DNA from: Micromonosporaceae bacterium KJ-029
Lineage (GTDB): Bacteria; Actinomycetota; Actinomycetes; Mycobacteriales; Micromonosporaceae
DNA: 64,000 bases
NCBI GenBank assembly: GCA_005402585.1
Contig: BIFP01000067.1
Span: forward strand, 186,001-250,000
Direction: 5' to 3'
This document shows, one piece after another, positions 7,730-17,139 of the stretch (positions within the stretch are counted from its first letter, which is position 1; each line of letters starts with the position of its first letter). Made by a program: the position numbers and the translations under genes. The notes beneath the pieces are model-generated. The model saw only the letters and a list, made by a program, of their open reading frames with translations, had not been told where the DNA came from and did no database searches.

Positions 7730-9250
7730 GTGCGCGGCAATCCTCGTCCCCGTACCGTGACCGGAATCCGGCTCGGTGACCTAGCCGCCCGGCTCGCCGT
7801 GGCGCCCCCCACCAGCGCCGATCCGGTGGTGACCGGGGTGACCCACGCGAGCCAGGAGGTCCACCCCGGCGATCTGTACGCGGCCCTGCCCGGAGCCCGG
7901 CGCCACGGCGCGGAGTTCGCCGCCGGCGCGGCGGCCGCTGGTGCGGTCGCCGTGCTGACCGATCCCGCCGGTGCCGAGCTGGCCGCCGCCAGCGGGCTGC
8001 CGGCCCTGGTGGTCGCCGACCCTCGCGCGGTGCTCGGCACACTCGCCTCGGCCGTCTACGGCGACCCGACCGCGGAGCTGACCGTGATCGGGGTCACCGG
8101 CACCGCCGGCAAGACCTCCACCGCGTACCTGGTCGAGTCGGGGCTGCGCGCCGCCGGCCACACCACCGGCCTGATCGGCACCGTGGAGACCCGCCTCGGC
8201 GACCTGGTGGTGGACAGCGTCCGGACCACGCCCGAGGCCACCGACCTGCACGCGATGCTGGCCGCCGCCCGGGAACGCGGGGTCACCGCGGTGGTCATGG
8301 AGGTCTCCAGCCACGCCCTGGCGATGGGCCGGGTCGGTGGGGTGCGCTTCACCGTGGGTGGCTGGACCAACTTCGGCTCCGACCACCTCGACTTCCACGC
8401 CGACTCCGCGGACTACTTCGCCGCCAAGGCACGGCTGTTCGACGGCCGCTGCGCCGTCGAGATCCTCAACCACGACGACCCGGCGCTGAAGGCGCTGTTC
8501 AGGCCGGCGACGGTCAGCTTCTCGGCGACCGGCGACCGAGCCGCCACCTGGTGGGCCGACGACGTCGACGGCGAGGGGTACGCCCAGCGCTTCACCGCGC
8601 ACGGCCCGGACGGGCTGGTGCTGCCCGCCGGGGTGGCGCTGCCCGGCCGGCACAACGTCGCGAACGCCCTGCTGGCCATCGCCGCACTGGTCGCGGCCGG
8701 GGTCGACCCGGTGACCGCCGCCGAAGGGGTGGCCGCCTGTGGCGGGGTGCCCGGCCGGCTGGAGTCGGTGGGCGTGGCCGGCGGCGTGCGCGGGGTGGTC
8801 GACTACGCGCACAAACCGGACGCGGTGGTGGCCGTGCTGGCCGCGCTGCGTGAACTCAGCTCCGGCCGGCTGATCTGTGTGATCGGCGCCGGCGGTGACC
8901 GGGATCGGGGCAAGCGGCCGGTGATGGGCGCCGCCGCCGCAGAGGGGGCCGACGTGGTGGTGGTGACCGACGACAACCCGCGTACCGAGGAGCCCGGGGC
9001 GATCCGGGCCGAGGTGCTCGCCGGTGCCGACCGTGCCGCGACGCCGGCCCGGATCGTCGAGGTGGCCGGCCGTCGCGCGGCGATCGACGAGGCGGTCCGG
9101 CTGGCCGCGTCGGGCGACGTGGTGGCGGTACTCGGCAAGGGGCACGAACGCGGCCAGGAGATCGCCGGCCAGGTGCACCCGTTCGACGACGTGACCGAAC
9201 TCGCCGACGCGCTGCGGAGCCGCTTCGGGGACCTGGCGGGCCAGCAGTGA
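7730..9250 (+). CDS. murE: UDP-MurNAc-L-Ala-D-Glu:meso-diaminopimelate ligase MurE
   Basis: 506 aa Mur ligase adding the third stem-peptide residue in the cytoplasm. Domains: N-terminal UDP-binding (IRLGDLAARL onward), central ATP-binding with GVTGTAGKTSTAYL, and C-terminal with VVTDDNPRTEEP. The DNPR motif is the signature for meso-diaminopimelate specificity (lysine enzymes differ here), fitting a DAP-type wall. The start is set at the GTG giving VRGNPRPRTVTG; the ORF is open 92 codons further upstream, but that extension is not family-like and would cross the -10 element. The stop overlaps the murF start (GTGA). Confidence 0.95.
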   Translation: MRGNPRPRTVTGIRLGDLAARLAVAPPTSADPVVTGVTHASQEVHPGDLYAALPGARRHGAEFAAGAAAAGAVAVLTDPAGAELAAASGLPALVVADPRAVLGTLASAVYGDPTAELTVIGVTGTAGKTSTAYLVESGLRAAGHTTGLIGTVETRLGDLVVDSVRTTPEATDLHAMLAAARERGVTAVVMEVSSHALAMGRVGGVRFTVGGWTNFGSDHLDFHADSADYFAAKARLFDGRCAVEILNHDDPALKALFRPATVSFSATGDRAATWWADDVDGEGYAQRFTAHGPDGLVLPAGVALPGRHNVANALLAIAALVAAGVDPVTAAEGVAACGGVPGRLESVGVAGGVRGVVDYAHKPDAVVAVLAALRELSSGRLICVIGAGGDRDRGKRPVMGAAAAEGADVVVVTDDNPRTEEPGAIRAEVLAGADRAATPARIVEVAGRRAAIDEAVRLAASGDVVAVLGKGHERGQEIAGQVHPFDDVTELADALRSRFGDLAGQQ

Positions 9251-10668
9251 TCGCGCTGAGCCTGGCCGAGGTCGCGTCGGCCGTCGACGGGCGGCTGGTC
9301 GCCGCCGATCCCGCCGCGCAGGTCACCGGAAGCGTCGAGTTCGACTCCCGCAAGGTCACCTCTGGCGGGCTCTTCGTCGCCTTCGACGGGGAGAAGGTGG
9401 ACGGGCACGACTTCGCCGCCACGGCTGTCGACGCCGGTGCGGCGGCGGTGCTGGGCACCCGCGAGGTGCCCGGGGTGCCGATGATCCTGGTGGCCGACGC
9501 GTTGACCGCGATGGGCCGGCTGGCCCGCACGGTGGTGGACCGGCTGCCCGGGCTGACCGTGATCGGGTTGACCGGCTCCTCCGGCAAGACCACCACCAAG
9601 GACCTGATCGCCCAGCTCACCGCGCGGCTCGGGGAGACGGTGGCGCCGCCCGGGTCGTTCAACAACGAGCTGGGGCACCCGTACACGGCGTTGCAGGCCG
9701 GGCCGACGACCCGCTACCTGGTGATGGAGAAGGGCGCGCGGGGCATCGGTCACGTGCGGTACCTCTGCGACGTGGCGCCGCCGCGCATCTCCGTGGTGCT
9801 CAACGTCGGGGTGTCGCACATCGGCGAGTTCGGCTCGCAGGAGAACATCGCCCTGGCCAAGGGCGAGCTGGTCGAGGCGCTGCCGGCCGACGGACTGGCC
9901 GTGCTGAACGCCGACGACCCCCTGGTCGACGCGATGGCCGCCCGCACGGTGGCGCGGGTGGTCCGGTACGGCGAGGCGGCGCACGCCGACGTACGGGCCG
10001 AGGACGTGACGCTGGACGAGCGCGGGCGGCCCGCGTACACCCTGGTGACGCCGGAGGGCAGCGCGCCGGTCCGGCTCGGGCTCACCGGGCGGCACCAGGT
10101 CTCCAACTCGCTCGCCGCGGCGGCGGTGGCCCGGGAACTGGGCATGCCGCTGACCGAACTGGCCGTCGCGCTGGGCGCGCTCGGCCTGGTCTCCACCCGT
10201 CGGATGGACGTCTTCGAGCGCACCGACGGGATGACCGTGATCGACGACTCGTACAACGCCAACCCGGCGTCGATGGCGGTGGCGCTGCGTGCGCTGGCCG
10301 GCATCGGGCGCGGGCGGCGTACCGTCGCGGTGCTCGGGTACATGGCCGAGCTGGGCGAGTTCGAGGCGCAGGGGCACGCCGAGGTGGGTCGCCTCGCGGC
10401 CGAGCTGGGCGTCGACCGGCTGCTCGTGGTCGGCGACGCGGCGGCGCCGATCCACCACGGGGCGACATCGGTAGGTGACTGGGGAGGAGAGTCGGTGCTG
10501 CTCACCGATCAGGCGGCGGCCGTCGAGGTGCTGCGTAGCGAGCTACGGCCGGGCGACGTCGTCCTGGTGAAGGGGTCCCGGTACCGGACCTGGGAGGTGG
10601 CCGACGCGCTGCGCGCCGACGCCGCCGGCGACGGAACGGGTACGCCGGCCGGGGGTGGCGCGGCGTGA
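9247..10668 (+). CDS. murF: UDP-MurNAc-tripeptide:D-Ala-D-Ala ligase MurF
   Basis: 473 aa Mur ligase that adds the D-Ala-D-Ala dipeptide to complete UDP-MurNAc-pentapeptide. Visible features: N-terminal SLAEVASAVDGRLV, the substrate-domain segment VEFDSRKVTSGGLFVAF, the P-loop GLTGSSGKTTTKDL and the C-terminal DDSYNANPASM motif of the family. The GTG start overlaps the murE stop by 4 bp and the stop overlaps the mraY start in the same way, so murE-murF-mraY should be tightly coupled. Length is typical. Confidence 0.95.
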   Translation: MIALSLAEVASAVDGRLVAADPAAQVTGSVEFDSRKVTSGGLFVAFDGEKVDGHDFAATAVDAGAAAVLGTREVPGVPMILVADALTAMGRLARTVVDRLPGLTVIGLTGSSGKTTTKDLIAQLTARLGETVAPPGSFNNELGHPYTALQAGPTTRYLVMEKGARGIGHVRYLCDVAPPRISVVLNVGVSHIGEFGSQENIALAKGELVEALPADGLAVLNADDPLVDAMAARTVARVVRYGEAAHADVRAEDVTLDERGRPAYTLVTPEGSAPVRLGLTGRHQVSNSLAAAAVARELGMPLTELAVALGALGLVSTRRMDVFERTDGMTVIDDSYNANPASMAVALRALAGIGRGRRTVAVLGYMAELGEFEAQGHAEVGRLAAELGVDRLLVVGDAAAPIHHGATSVGDWGGESVLLTDQAAAVEVLRSELRPGDVVLVKGSRYRTWEVADALRADAAGDGTGTPAGGGAA

Positions 10669-11798
10669 GGGCGGTCATCGTGGCCATCGGGGTGGCCTTC
10701 CTCGTCTCGCTGTTCTGCACCCCGATCGCGATCAAGGTCTTCACCCGGCTGAAGGCCGGCCAGCCCATCCGGGCCGAGGGCCCGCAGATGCACCAGGGCA
10801 AGAAGGGCACCCCGACCATGGGTGGCGTGGTGTTCATCCTCGCCACCGTGATCGCGTACGTGGCCGGGCACCTGGCGCTGACCACCCTGCCGGACCTGCA
10901 GATCGCCCAGGTCGAGCCGACCATCACCGCCCTGGTGCTGCTGGGGCTGATGGTGTTCGCCGGCGCGGTCGGGTTCATCGACGACTTTCTCAAGGTGCGC
11001 AAGCGGCACAGCGGTGGTCTGAGCGCCCGGGGCAAGCTGCTCGGGCAGATCCTGGTCGGCGCGGTGTTCGGCGTGGTCGCGCTCTACTTCCCGTCCACCA
11101 TGACGGACGCCTCCGGCAAGGTGACCAACACCGAGACGGTGGGCAGCACCACGCTCAGCTTCATCCGGGACATCCCGGCGCTGGACGTCACCAAGATCGG
11201 CGCGGTGATCATCTTCATCTTCGTGGTGATGGCGGCGACGAACGGCGTGAACCTGACCGATGGCCTGGACGGCCTGGCCACCGGCGCCTCGGTGATGGTC
11301 CTGGGCGCGTACGCGGTGATCGCCTTCTGGCAGTACCGGCACTGGTGCGCCGACCCGGCGTACACCGCCAACCCGAACAACTACTGCTACACCGTGCGCG
11401 ACCCGCTGGAGATCGCGCTGATCGCCGGGGCCGCCGCCGGGGCCTGCGTCGGGTTCCTGTGGTGGAACACCTCCCCGGCCCGGATCTTCATGGGCGACAC
11501 CGGCGCGCTCGGCCTCGGTGGCCTGATCGCCGGCATGGCGATGTCCACCCGGACCATCCTGCTGCTGCCGATCATCGGCGGGCTGTTCGTGATCATCACG
11601 ATGTCGGTGGTGATCCAGATCATCTCCTTCAAGACCACCGGCAAGCGGGTGTTCCGCATGTCGCCGTTGCAGCACCACTTCGAACTCGCCGGCTGGAGCG
11701 AGGTCAACATCGTGGTCCGGTTCTGGATCATCGCCGGCATCGGGGTGGCCATCGCCCTCGGCCTCTTCTACAGCGACTTCCTCGCCAACATGGGCTGA
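10665..11798 (+). CDS. mraY: Phospho-MurNAc-pentapeptide transferase MraY
   Basis: 377 aa polytopic membrane enzyme that transfers phospho-MurNAc-pentapeptide to undecaprenyl phosphate, giving lipid I. About ten hydrophobic segments are visible. Conserved motifs include QMHQGKKGTPTMGG, the aspartate-rich GFIDDFLKVRKRHSGGL, NLTDGLDGLATG, and the C-terminal LQHHFELAGWSE. The GTG start overlaps the murF stop. In most actinobacteria murD follows directly; here it does not, and a 199 bp spacer with a long hairpin leads to ftsW. Confidence 0.96.
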   Translation: MRAVIVAIGVAFLVSLFCTPIAIKVFTRLKAGQPIRAEGPQMHQGKKGTPTMGGVVFILATVIAYVAGHLALTTLPDLQIAQVEPTITALVLLGLMVFAGAVGFIDDFLKVRKRHSGGLSARGKLLGQILVGAVFGVVALYFPSTMTDASGKVTNTETVGSTTLSFIRDIPALDVTKIGAVIIFIFVVMAATNGVNLTDGLDGLATGASVMVLGAYAVIAFWQYRHWCADPAYTANPNNYCYTVRDPLEIALIAGAAAGACVGFLWWNTSPARIFMGDTGALGLGGLIAGMAMSTRTILLLPIIGGLFVIITMSVVIQIISFKTTGKRVFRMSPLQHHFELAGWSEVNIVVRFWIIAGIGVAIALGLFYSDFLANMG

Positions 11799-11824
11799 CC
11801 CCACCCCACCCCACCAACCCGGTC

Positions 11825-11879
11825 GATCATGAAGTTGCCGGGTGGTTTGGAGATCAAACCGCCCGCCAACTTCATGATC
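11825..11879. repeat. 55-bp hairpin repeat between mraY and ftsW
   Basis: Perfect 13-nt outer arms GATCATGAAGTTG (11825-11837) and CAACTTCATGATC (11867-11879). The inner arms CCGGGTGGTTTG and CAAACCGCCCGC also pair with two mismatches, leaving a 5-nt loop. The extent is far beyond a normal terminator and it lacks a T-tract. It sits exactly where murD would be expected. It resembles a dispersed palindromic repeat; whether it also ends mraY transcription cannot be told. Confidence 0.75.
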
Positions 11880-11997
11880 AGCCGAGCCGGACCGGGTGGC
11901 GTGGCCGGCGCGGGTGGGGTGCGGTCGGTGGGTGGGGTGACGGTGTGACAGCGGGGGGTGAGCGGCGCACCGACACGCCGACCGGGCGGTACCGCCG

Positions 11998-13692
11998 GTG
12001 TCAGCTGCCGGCAACCGCGATGATGGCGCTGTGGGGGAGGCGCGAGAAGAGGACGGCGCGGAGCCGGTCGCCGCAGCGCGGACAGGCGACGCGGAGACCG
12101 CCGGTGCGACGCGGTCCGGCGGGTCGAGGACGGGCGGCAGGGCGCGGGCCGGTGGGGTGAAGACGGCGGGTACCCCCCGGACCGGTGGCTCCGGCACGGC
12201 CGCGGCGACGGCACCGGGCGTACGGCAGCCCGCTGACCCGGGAGCCGACAGCCCCTGGCACGGCCTGGCCGCGATGGGCGGCCTGGCCGCGCTGCGCGGC
12301 CTGCTGGCCCGGCCACTGGCCTCCTACTACCTGCTGCTCGCCAGCGCCGGGCTGCTGCTGCTGATCGGCCTGACCATGGTCTTCTCGGCCACCAGCGTGC
12401 GCGACTACGCCCAGGGCGGCAACGCCTCGGCGTCGCTGACCAAACAGGCGATCTTCGCGGTGATCGGCATCGTGGCCTTCTGGGCCTGCCAACGGTTGCC
12501 GGCCAGCACCTACCGGACGCTGGGCCGGCCGACGCTGGCCGTCGCGGTGGGGCTGCTCCTGCTGCTGAACCTGCTGGTGGCGTACGGGCGGCTGACCGGT
12601 GGCCCGGCGAAGATCGGCCCGGTGGAGGCCGAGCTGCTCTCGCTGCACGTCGGCGGCATCGGCCTGCAGCCCTCCGAGCTGGCGAAGTTCGCGGTGGTGC
12701 TGTGGGGGGCGTACGTGCTGGCCCGTAAGGGCGCCGCGTTGGGCTGGTGGCGGGAGCTGGCGACCCCGCTGTTCCCGGTGGTGGGCCTGATGTTCGTCCT
12801 GGTCGGCTACAACGACCTGGGCAGCATGATCTGCCTGCTGGCCCTGGTGGTCGGCCTGCTCTGGGCGGCGGGGGTGCGGCTGCGGGTCTTCGCCGCGCTC
12901 AGCGCGATCGGCCTGGTCGGCATCGGCCTGCTGGTCGCGGTCGCCTCGCTCGGTGCCGGATCCGGCGTCCGGGGCGAGGAGAACTACCGGCTGGCCCGGC
13001 TCACCATGTTCTTCAAGCCGCCGCCACTGGACGCCTGCAAGGACGAACTCTGCTACCAGATGGTCCAGGCTCGCTACGCCATCGCCAACGGTGGCTGGTT
13101 CGGCACCGGCCTGGGCCAGGGGCGCAGCAAGTGGGCCTGGCTGCCCGCAGCGGACAACGACTTCATCTTCGCGGTGATCGCCGAGGAACTGGGCGTGGTC
13201 GGCTGCGCGGTGGTGGTCACCCTCTTCGCGGTGCTCGCCTACACCGGCCTGCGGATCGCCCGGCGGGTCGAGGACCCGTTCCGCCGGCTGGCCGCCGCAG
13301 GCGCCACCGCGTGGCTCGTCGGTCAGGCGTTCATCAACATCGGTGGGGTGATCGGCCTGCTGCCGCTGACCGGCGTACCGCTGCCGTTCATCTCGGTCGG
13401 CGGCAGCGCCCTGGTGGTGACCCTGGCGGCGGTCGGCATGCTGGCCTCCTTCGCCCGCGCGGAACCCGATGCGGCCCGGGCACTGCATGCCCGTCCGCCG
13501 GCCCGGTGGGTCCGACTAGTGTGGGCACCGTTGCCGCCGCTTCCCGGCCGGCGTCGCCGCGCGGCGTCGCCGCCGGCTGCCCGGGGGTCCGTACCCCAGG
13601 CGCGCAAGCGGCGCGGGGACGACCAGGCCGCACCGCGTGGCGCCCGGGGAGGCCGGGGCCGCGGCGGGTCGGCGGACGAGAGGAGACGTTGA
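11998..13692 (+). CDS. ftsW: Septal peptidoglycan polymerase FtsW (SEDS family)
   Basis: 564 aa polytopic SEDS glycosyltransferase that polymerises lipid II at the septum with FtsI. An Ala/Gly/Thr-rich cytoplasmic N-terminus of about 100 residues precedes around ten membrane helices starting SYYLLLASAGLLLLIG. Family motifs: GLQPSELAKFAVVLWGAYVLARKG, YNDLGSMI, ANGGWFGTGLGQGRSKWAWLPAADNDFIFAVIAEELG and PLPFISVGGSALV. A basic cytoplasmic tail of about 75 residues follows. The start is uncertain: GTG 11998 is the most upstream candidate but lacks a clear ribosome-binding site, and ATG 12274 would remove most of the disordered region. The stop shares one base with the murG start. Confidence 0.93.
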   Translation: MSAAGNRDDGAVGEAREEDGAEPVAAARTGDAETAGATRSGGSRTGGRARAGGVKTAGTPRTGGSGTAAATAPGVRQPADPGADSPWHGLAAMGGLAALRGLLARPLASYYLLLASAGLLLLIGLTMVFSATSVRDYAQGGNASASLTKQAIFAVIGIVAFWACQRLPASTYRTLGRPTLAVAVGLLLLLNLLVAYGRLTGGPAKIGPVEAELLSLHVGGIGLQPSELAKFAVVLWGAYVLARKGAALGWWRELATPLFPVVGLMFVLVGYNDLGSMICLLALVVGLLWAAGVRLRVFAALSAIGLVGIGLLVAVASLGAGSGVRGEENYRLARLTMFFKPPPLDACKDELCYQMVQARYAIANGGWFGTGLGQGRSKWAWLPAADNDFIFAVIAEELGVVGCAVVVTLFAVLAYTGLRIARRVEDPFRRLAAAGATAWLVGQAFINIGGVIGLLPLTGVPLPFISVGGSALVVTLAAVGMLASFARAEPDAARALHARPPARWVRLVWAPLPPLPGRRRRAASPPAARGSVPQARKRRGDDQAAPRGARGGRGRGGSADERRR

Positions 13693-14798
13693 TGGGTCCG
13701 CTCCGTTCGGTGGTGCTCGCGGGAGGTGGCACCGGGGGGCACATCTACCCGTTGCTCGCCTTCGCCGACTGCCTGCGCCGACACGACCCCGGCGTCCGGG
13801 TCACCTGCCTCGGCACACCGAAGGGCCTGGAGAACGAGCTGATCCCGCCGGCCGGCTACGACCTGCGGAACATCCCGGCCTACCAGCTGCCCCGGTCGAT
13901 CAACATGAACCTGGTCCGCACCCCGGGCCGGATGTGGACCGCGGCCCGCGCGGCGGGCAAGGTCATCGACGAGGTACGCGCCGACGTGGTGGTCGGCTTC
14001 GGCGGGTACGTCTCGGTGCCGGCGTACCTGGCCGCCTGGCGGCGGGAGCTGCCGATCGTGATCCACGAGGTGAACGTGCCGCCGGGCGTGGCCAACCGGC
14101 TGGGCATGAAGTTCACCCGGCACGTGGCGGTCGGCTTCCCGCACCAGCCGTCGCAGGCCGAGTCGCTGCGCGACGCGCGGGTGGTCGGTGTGCCGCTGCG
14201 CCGGGGCATCGCCGGGCTGGACCGGTCCGCCATGCGCAACGCCGCCCGCGCCCACTTCGGGCTCCGCCCCGACCTGCCGGTGCTCTTCGTGGCCGGTGGT
14301 TCGCAGGGCGCCCGGTCGATCAACCTGGCGGTGGCCGGAGCGGCCAAGGAACTGGCCCGCAACGGCATCCAGGTGCTGCACGTGATCGGGGCCCGCAACG
14401 AGCCGGTGCCGATCCCCACCGACCTGTCGGTGCCGTACGTGACCCTGCCGTACCTGTCCGAGATGGAGGCCGGCTACGCCGCCGCGGACCTGATGCTCGG
14501 TCGGGGTGGGGCGATGACCTGCGCGGAGGTGGCCGCGATCGGGCTGCCGACCGTCTACGTGCCGTACCCGCACAGCAACCAGGAGCAGAAGCGCAACGCC
14601 CTGCCGGTGGTCGAGGCCGGCGGCGGGCTGCTGGTCGACGACGGCGAGCTGACCCCGGACTGGATCGAACGGACGGTGATCCCGCTGATCCGCGACCCGC
14701 AGCGGTTGCACGCGATGGGCACCGCCGCCGCCGCGTACGGGCGGCGTGACGGCGACGAGGCGCTGCTCAACTTCGTCTACGAGGCGGTGAACCGATGA
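13692..14798 (+). CDS. murG: UDP-GlcNAc:lipid I GlcNAc transferase MurG
   Basis: 368 aa GT-B glycosyltransferase on the inner face of the membrane that converts lipid I to lipid II. Motifs: LAGGGTGGHIYPLLAFAD at the N-terminus, GFGGYVSVPAYLAAW, HEVNVPPGVANRLG, VAGGSQGARSINLAV, and the donor-binding LGRGGAMTCAEVAAIGLPTVYVPYPHSNQEQKRNA (key residues G-G-A-M-T and H-x-x-N-Q-E). The ATG overlaps the ftsW stop (TGATG) and an AGGAG site lies just upstream. The stop overlaps the murC start (ATGA). Confidence 0.96.
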   Translation: MGPLRSVVLAGGGTGGHIYPLLAFADCLRRHDPGVRVTCLGTPKGLENELIPPAGYDLRNIPAYQLPRSINMNLVRTPGRMWTAARAAGKVIDEVRADVVVGFGGYVSVPAYLAAWRRELPIVIHEVNVPPGVANRLGMKFTRHVAVGFPHQPSQAESLRDARVVGVPLRRGIAGLDRSAMRNAARAHFGLRPDLPVLFVAGGSQGARSINLAVAGAAKELARNGIQVLHVIGARNEPVPIPTDLSVPYVTLPYLSEMEAGYAAADLMLGRGGAMTCAEVAAIGLPTVYVPYPHSNQEQKRNALPVVEAGGGLLVDDGELTPDWIERTVIPLIRDPQRLHAMGTAAAAYGRRDGDEALLNFVYEAVNR

Positions 14799-16327
14799 CC
14801 ACTTTCACGCCCGCCGGCACGCTCACCGCCGAGGACCTCGGTCGGATCCACCTGATCGGGGTGGGCGGGGTCGGCATGAGTGGCCTGGCCCGGCTCTTCC
14901 TCACCCGGGGCCTGCCGGTCTCCGGCAGCGAGCTGCGCGAGTGGCCGTCCCTGGCCGGCCTGCGGGCGCTCGGCGGGACGATCCACATGACTCACGAGCC
15001 GGCGAACCTGGACGGCGTCGACACCGTCGTCTACTCCTCCGCCATCCCCGCCGACCATCTGGAGATGGTCGAGGCACGCCAGCGCGGCCTGCGGGTGCTG
15101 CACCGCTCGGAGGCCCTCGCCGCCGCGATGACCGGCCGCCGCACGGTGGCCGTCGCCGGTACGCACGGCAAGACCACCACCACCTCCATGGCGACCATGG
15201 TGCTCCAGCAGGCCGGGACGGATCCGTCCTTCGTGATCGGCGGGGAGATCTCCGAGGTGGGCTCGGGGGCGCACCACGGCACCGGCGAGTACTTCGTGGT
15301 CGAGGCGGACGAGAGCGACCGCTCCTTCCTCATCTACCGCCCGTTCGTCTCGATCATCACGAACATCGAGGCGGACCACCTGAACACCTACGGTGACCTG
15401 GCCAACCTGGAGGCCACCTTCGCCGAGTTCGCCCGGCTCACCGACCCGGACGGTTTCATCATCACCTGCGCGGACGACCCGGGCGGGCGCCGGCTGGCCG
15501 CCACGCTGCGCGCCGACGGGCGCCGGGTCTACACCTACGGCGAGGCCGAGGACGCCGACCTGCGGCTGACCGGGATGGCCTCCTCGGCGCGCGGGGTGCG
15601 CTACCTCGCCAGCATCGACGGCCGCTCGCTCGGCGAGTTCCGGCTGCCGGTGCCGGGGCGGCACATGGGGCTCAACAGCGCGTCGGCGGTGCTGGCCGCG
15701 TACCTGCTGGGGCTGCCGTTGCAGGCGGCGGAGGCCGCGCTGGCCGCCTTCCCGGGCGTACGCCGGCGCTTCGAGCGCAAGGGTGTGGCCGACGGCGTGC
15801 TCGTCTACGACGAGTACGCCTACCATCCGACCTCGATGACCCTGGCCCTGCGGACGCTGCGCGAGGTGGCCGGGGACGGCCGGTTGATCGTCGTCTTCCA
15901 GCCCTACCGGCTCTACCGCACCCGCGACCTGCAGGCGGAGATCGCCGAGGCACTGGCCATCGCCGACGAAGTGGTGCTGCTGGAGGTCTTCGGGCCGGGC
16001 GAGCAGCGCGGGCCGGGCGAGGGGTCGACGGCGCTGGTCGAGGCGGTGCGGCTGCCGGCGGAGCGGAAGGTCTTCGTCGACTCGTGGGAGGCGGCGCCGG
16101 CGGAGGTGGCTCGCCGGGCACGGCCCGGCGACGTAGTGGTGACGATGGGTGCTCCGCCGATCTCGCTGATGGGTGACGAGCTGCTGACCGCGCTGACCGC
16201 GCGTACCGCCGATCCGCAGGCGTCGGTCGGCACCGTTCCCGGCGGGCTGGCCGGCGGGTCGACGAGCATCGGCGGCACCGTTCCCGGCGGCGTCGGGGTG
16301 GACGGCGCGGCGCCCGCGGCGGAATGA
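14795..16327 (+). CDS. murC: UDP-MurNAc:L-alanine ligase MurC
   Basis: 510 aa Mur ligase that attaches the first stem-peptide residue. The N-terminal IHLIGVGGVGMSGLARLFL is the UDP-MurNAc-binding Rossmann motif; the ATP P-loop is AGTHGKTTTTSMATMVL; VEADESDRSFL and VYDEYAYHPTSM are family motifs. The last 45 residues are Gly/Thr/Pro-rich, with VGTVPGG and GGTVPGGV as an imperfect internal repeat, and lie outside the normal fold. Four-base overlaps link it to murG and ftsQ. Confidence 0.95.
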   Translation: MTTFTPAGTLTAEDLGRIHLIGVGGVGMSGLARLFLTRGLPVSGSELREWPSLAGLRALGGTIHMTHEPANLDGVDTVVYSSAIPADHLEMVEARQRGLRVLHRSEALAAAMTGRRTVAVAGTHGKTTTTSMATMVLQQAGTDPSFVIGGEISEVGSGAHHGTGEYFVVEADESDRSFLIYRPFVSIITNIEADHLNTYGDLANLEATFAEFARLTDPDGFIITCADDPGGRRLAATLRADGRRVYTYGEAEDADLRLTGMASSARGVRYLASIDGRSLGEFRLPVPGRHMGLNSASAVLAAYLLGLPLQAAEAALAAFPGVRRRFERKGVADGVLVYDEYAYHPTSMTLALRTLREVAGDGRLIVVFQPYRLYRTRDLQAEIAEALAIADEVVLLEVFGPGEQRGPGEGSTALVEAVRLPAERKVFVDSWEAAPAEVARRARPGDVVVTMGAPPISLMGDELLTALTARTADPQASVGTVPGGLAGGSTSIGGTVPGGVGVDGAAPAAE

Positions 16328-17139
16328 GTCCCGGCCCGGCCCGCGGACGCGGCACCGGTGTGGACGGCGGCGCGGGCCGGCGTCCCACCCGCCGCTGGCA
16401 GTTGGTCCGTGCCGGCCGTGACGCGGTGCCCGCCTCCACCCGGCGGTTCATGGCGCGGGCCCGGCGCCGCCGGATGCGCGCGGCGCTGCCCTGGGCGGTG
16501 GCCGGTGGAGTGCTCGCTCTGGCCGGGCTGGTGGCGTGGGCGCTGTTCGGCACCGGCCTGTTCGGGGTGCGCGAGGTGCGGGTGGAGGGAGCCGAGCTGG
16601 TGACGTCGGTACAGGTGCGGGACGCGGTGGGGGTGCCGGACGGCGCTCCGCTGGCCGGCGTCGACCTGGCCGAGTTGGCCGGCCGGGTCGGTGCCCTGCC
16701 GCCGGTGGAGCGGGTGACGGTGCGACGGGACTGGCCGGACGCCCTGGTGGTCCGGCTGACCGAGCGGACCGGCGTGGCTGTGGTGCCGCGCGGGGAGCAG
16801 TTCGTCGTGGTCGACGCCGCCGGTGTGGTGTTCCGGACCATGCCGGAGCGGCCGGACGGCCTGCCGCTGGTCCGGCTGGCCGAGCCGGGCCCGGACGACC
16901 CGGACACCCGGGCCGGGCTGGAGGTGCTGGCTGTGCTCACCCCGCAGCTGCGCGCCGACCTGGTGGAGGTCACCGTCGAGGGCCTGGCCCGGATCAGCGT
17001 GAAGTTGCGCGGCGACCGGACGGTGTTCTGGGGCGACGCGACACGCGGGGCGGACAAGGCCCGGGTGGCCACCGCCCTGCTCGACCAGGACGCCGCCCGG
17101 ATCGACGTCAGCGCTCCGGACGTGGTCACTTTCAAGTGA
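16324..17139 (+). CDS. ftsQ: Cell division protein FtsQ
   Basis: 271 aa bitopic membrane protein of the divisome. A basic cytoplasmic N-terminus (to about residue 55) is followed by one membrane helix (AVAGGVLALAGLVAWALFG), then the POTRA domain (FGVREVRVEGAELVTSVQVRDAV, with VERVTVRRDWPDALVVRLTERTGVAVV) and the FtsQ domain (EQFVVVDAAGVVF). It links FtsL and partners to the septum. The start overlaps murC (ATGA), and its stop lies inside the GTGAGC of the first mini-ORF repeat in the window. Confidence 0.93.
   Translation: MSPGPARGRGTGVDGGAGRRPTRRWQLVRAGRDAVPASTRRFMARARRRRMRAALPWAVAGGVLALAGLVAWALFGTGLFGVREVRVEGAELVTSVQVRDAVGVPDGAPLAGVDLAELAGRVGALPPVERVTVRRDWPDALVVRLTERTGVAVVPRGEQFVVVDAAGVVFRTMPERPDGLPLVRLAEPGPDDPDTRAGLEVLAVLTPQLRADLVEVTVEGLARISVKLRGDRTVFWGDATRGADKARVATALLDQDAARIDVSAPDVVTFK

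Noticed and set aside
10509..12197. 562-codon minus-strand frame rich in His, Asp and Gln across mraY
   Set aside because: Antisense to mraY; composition is the usual complement of membrane-protein codons.
12747..13691. Upstream extension of murG overlapping ftsW
   Set aside because: Open frame is a shadow of ftsW; the ATG after AGGAG at 13692 is the clear start.
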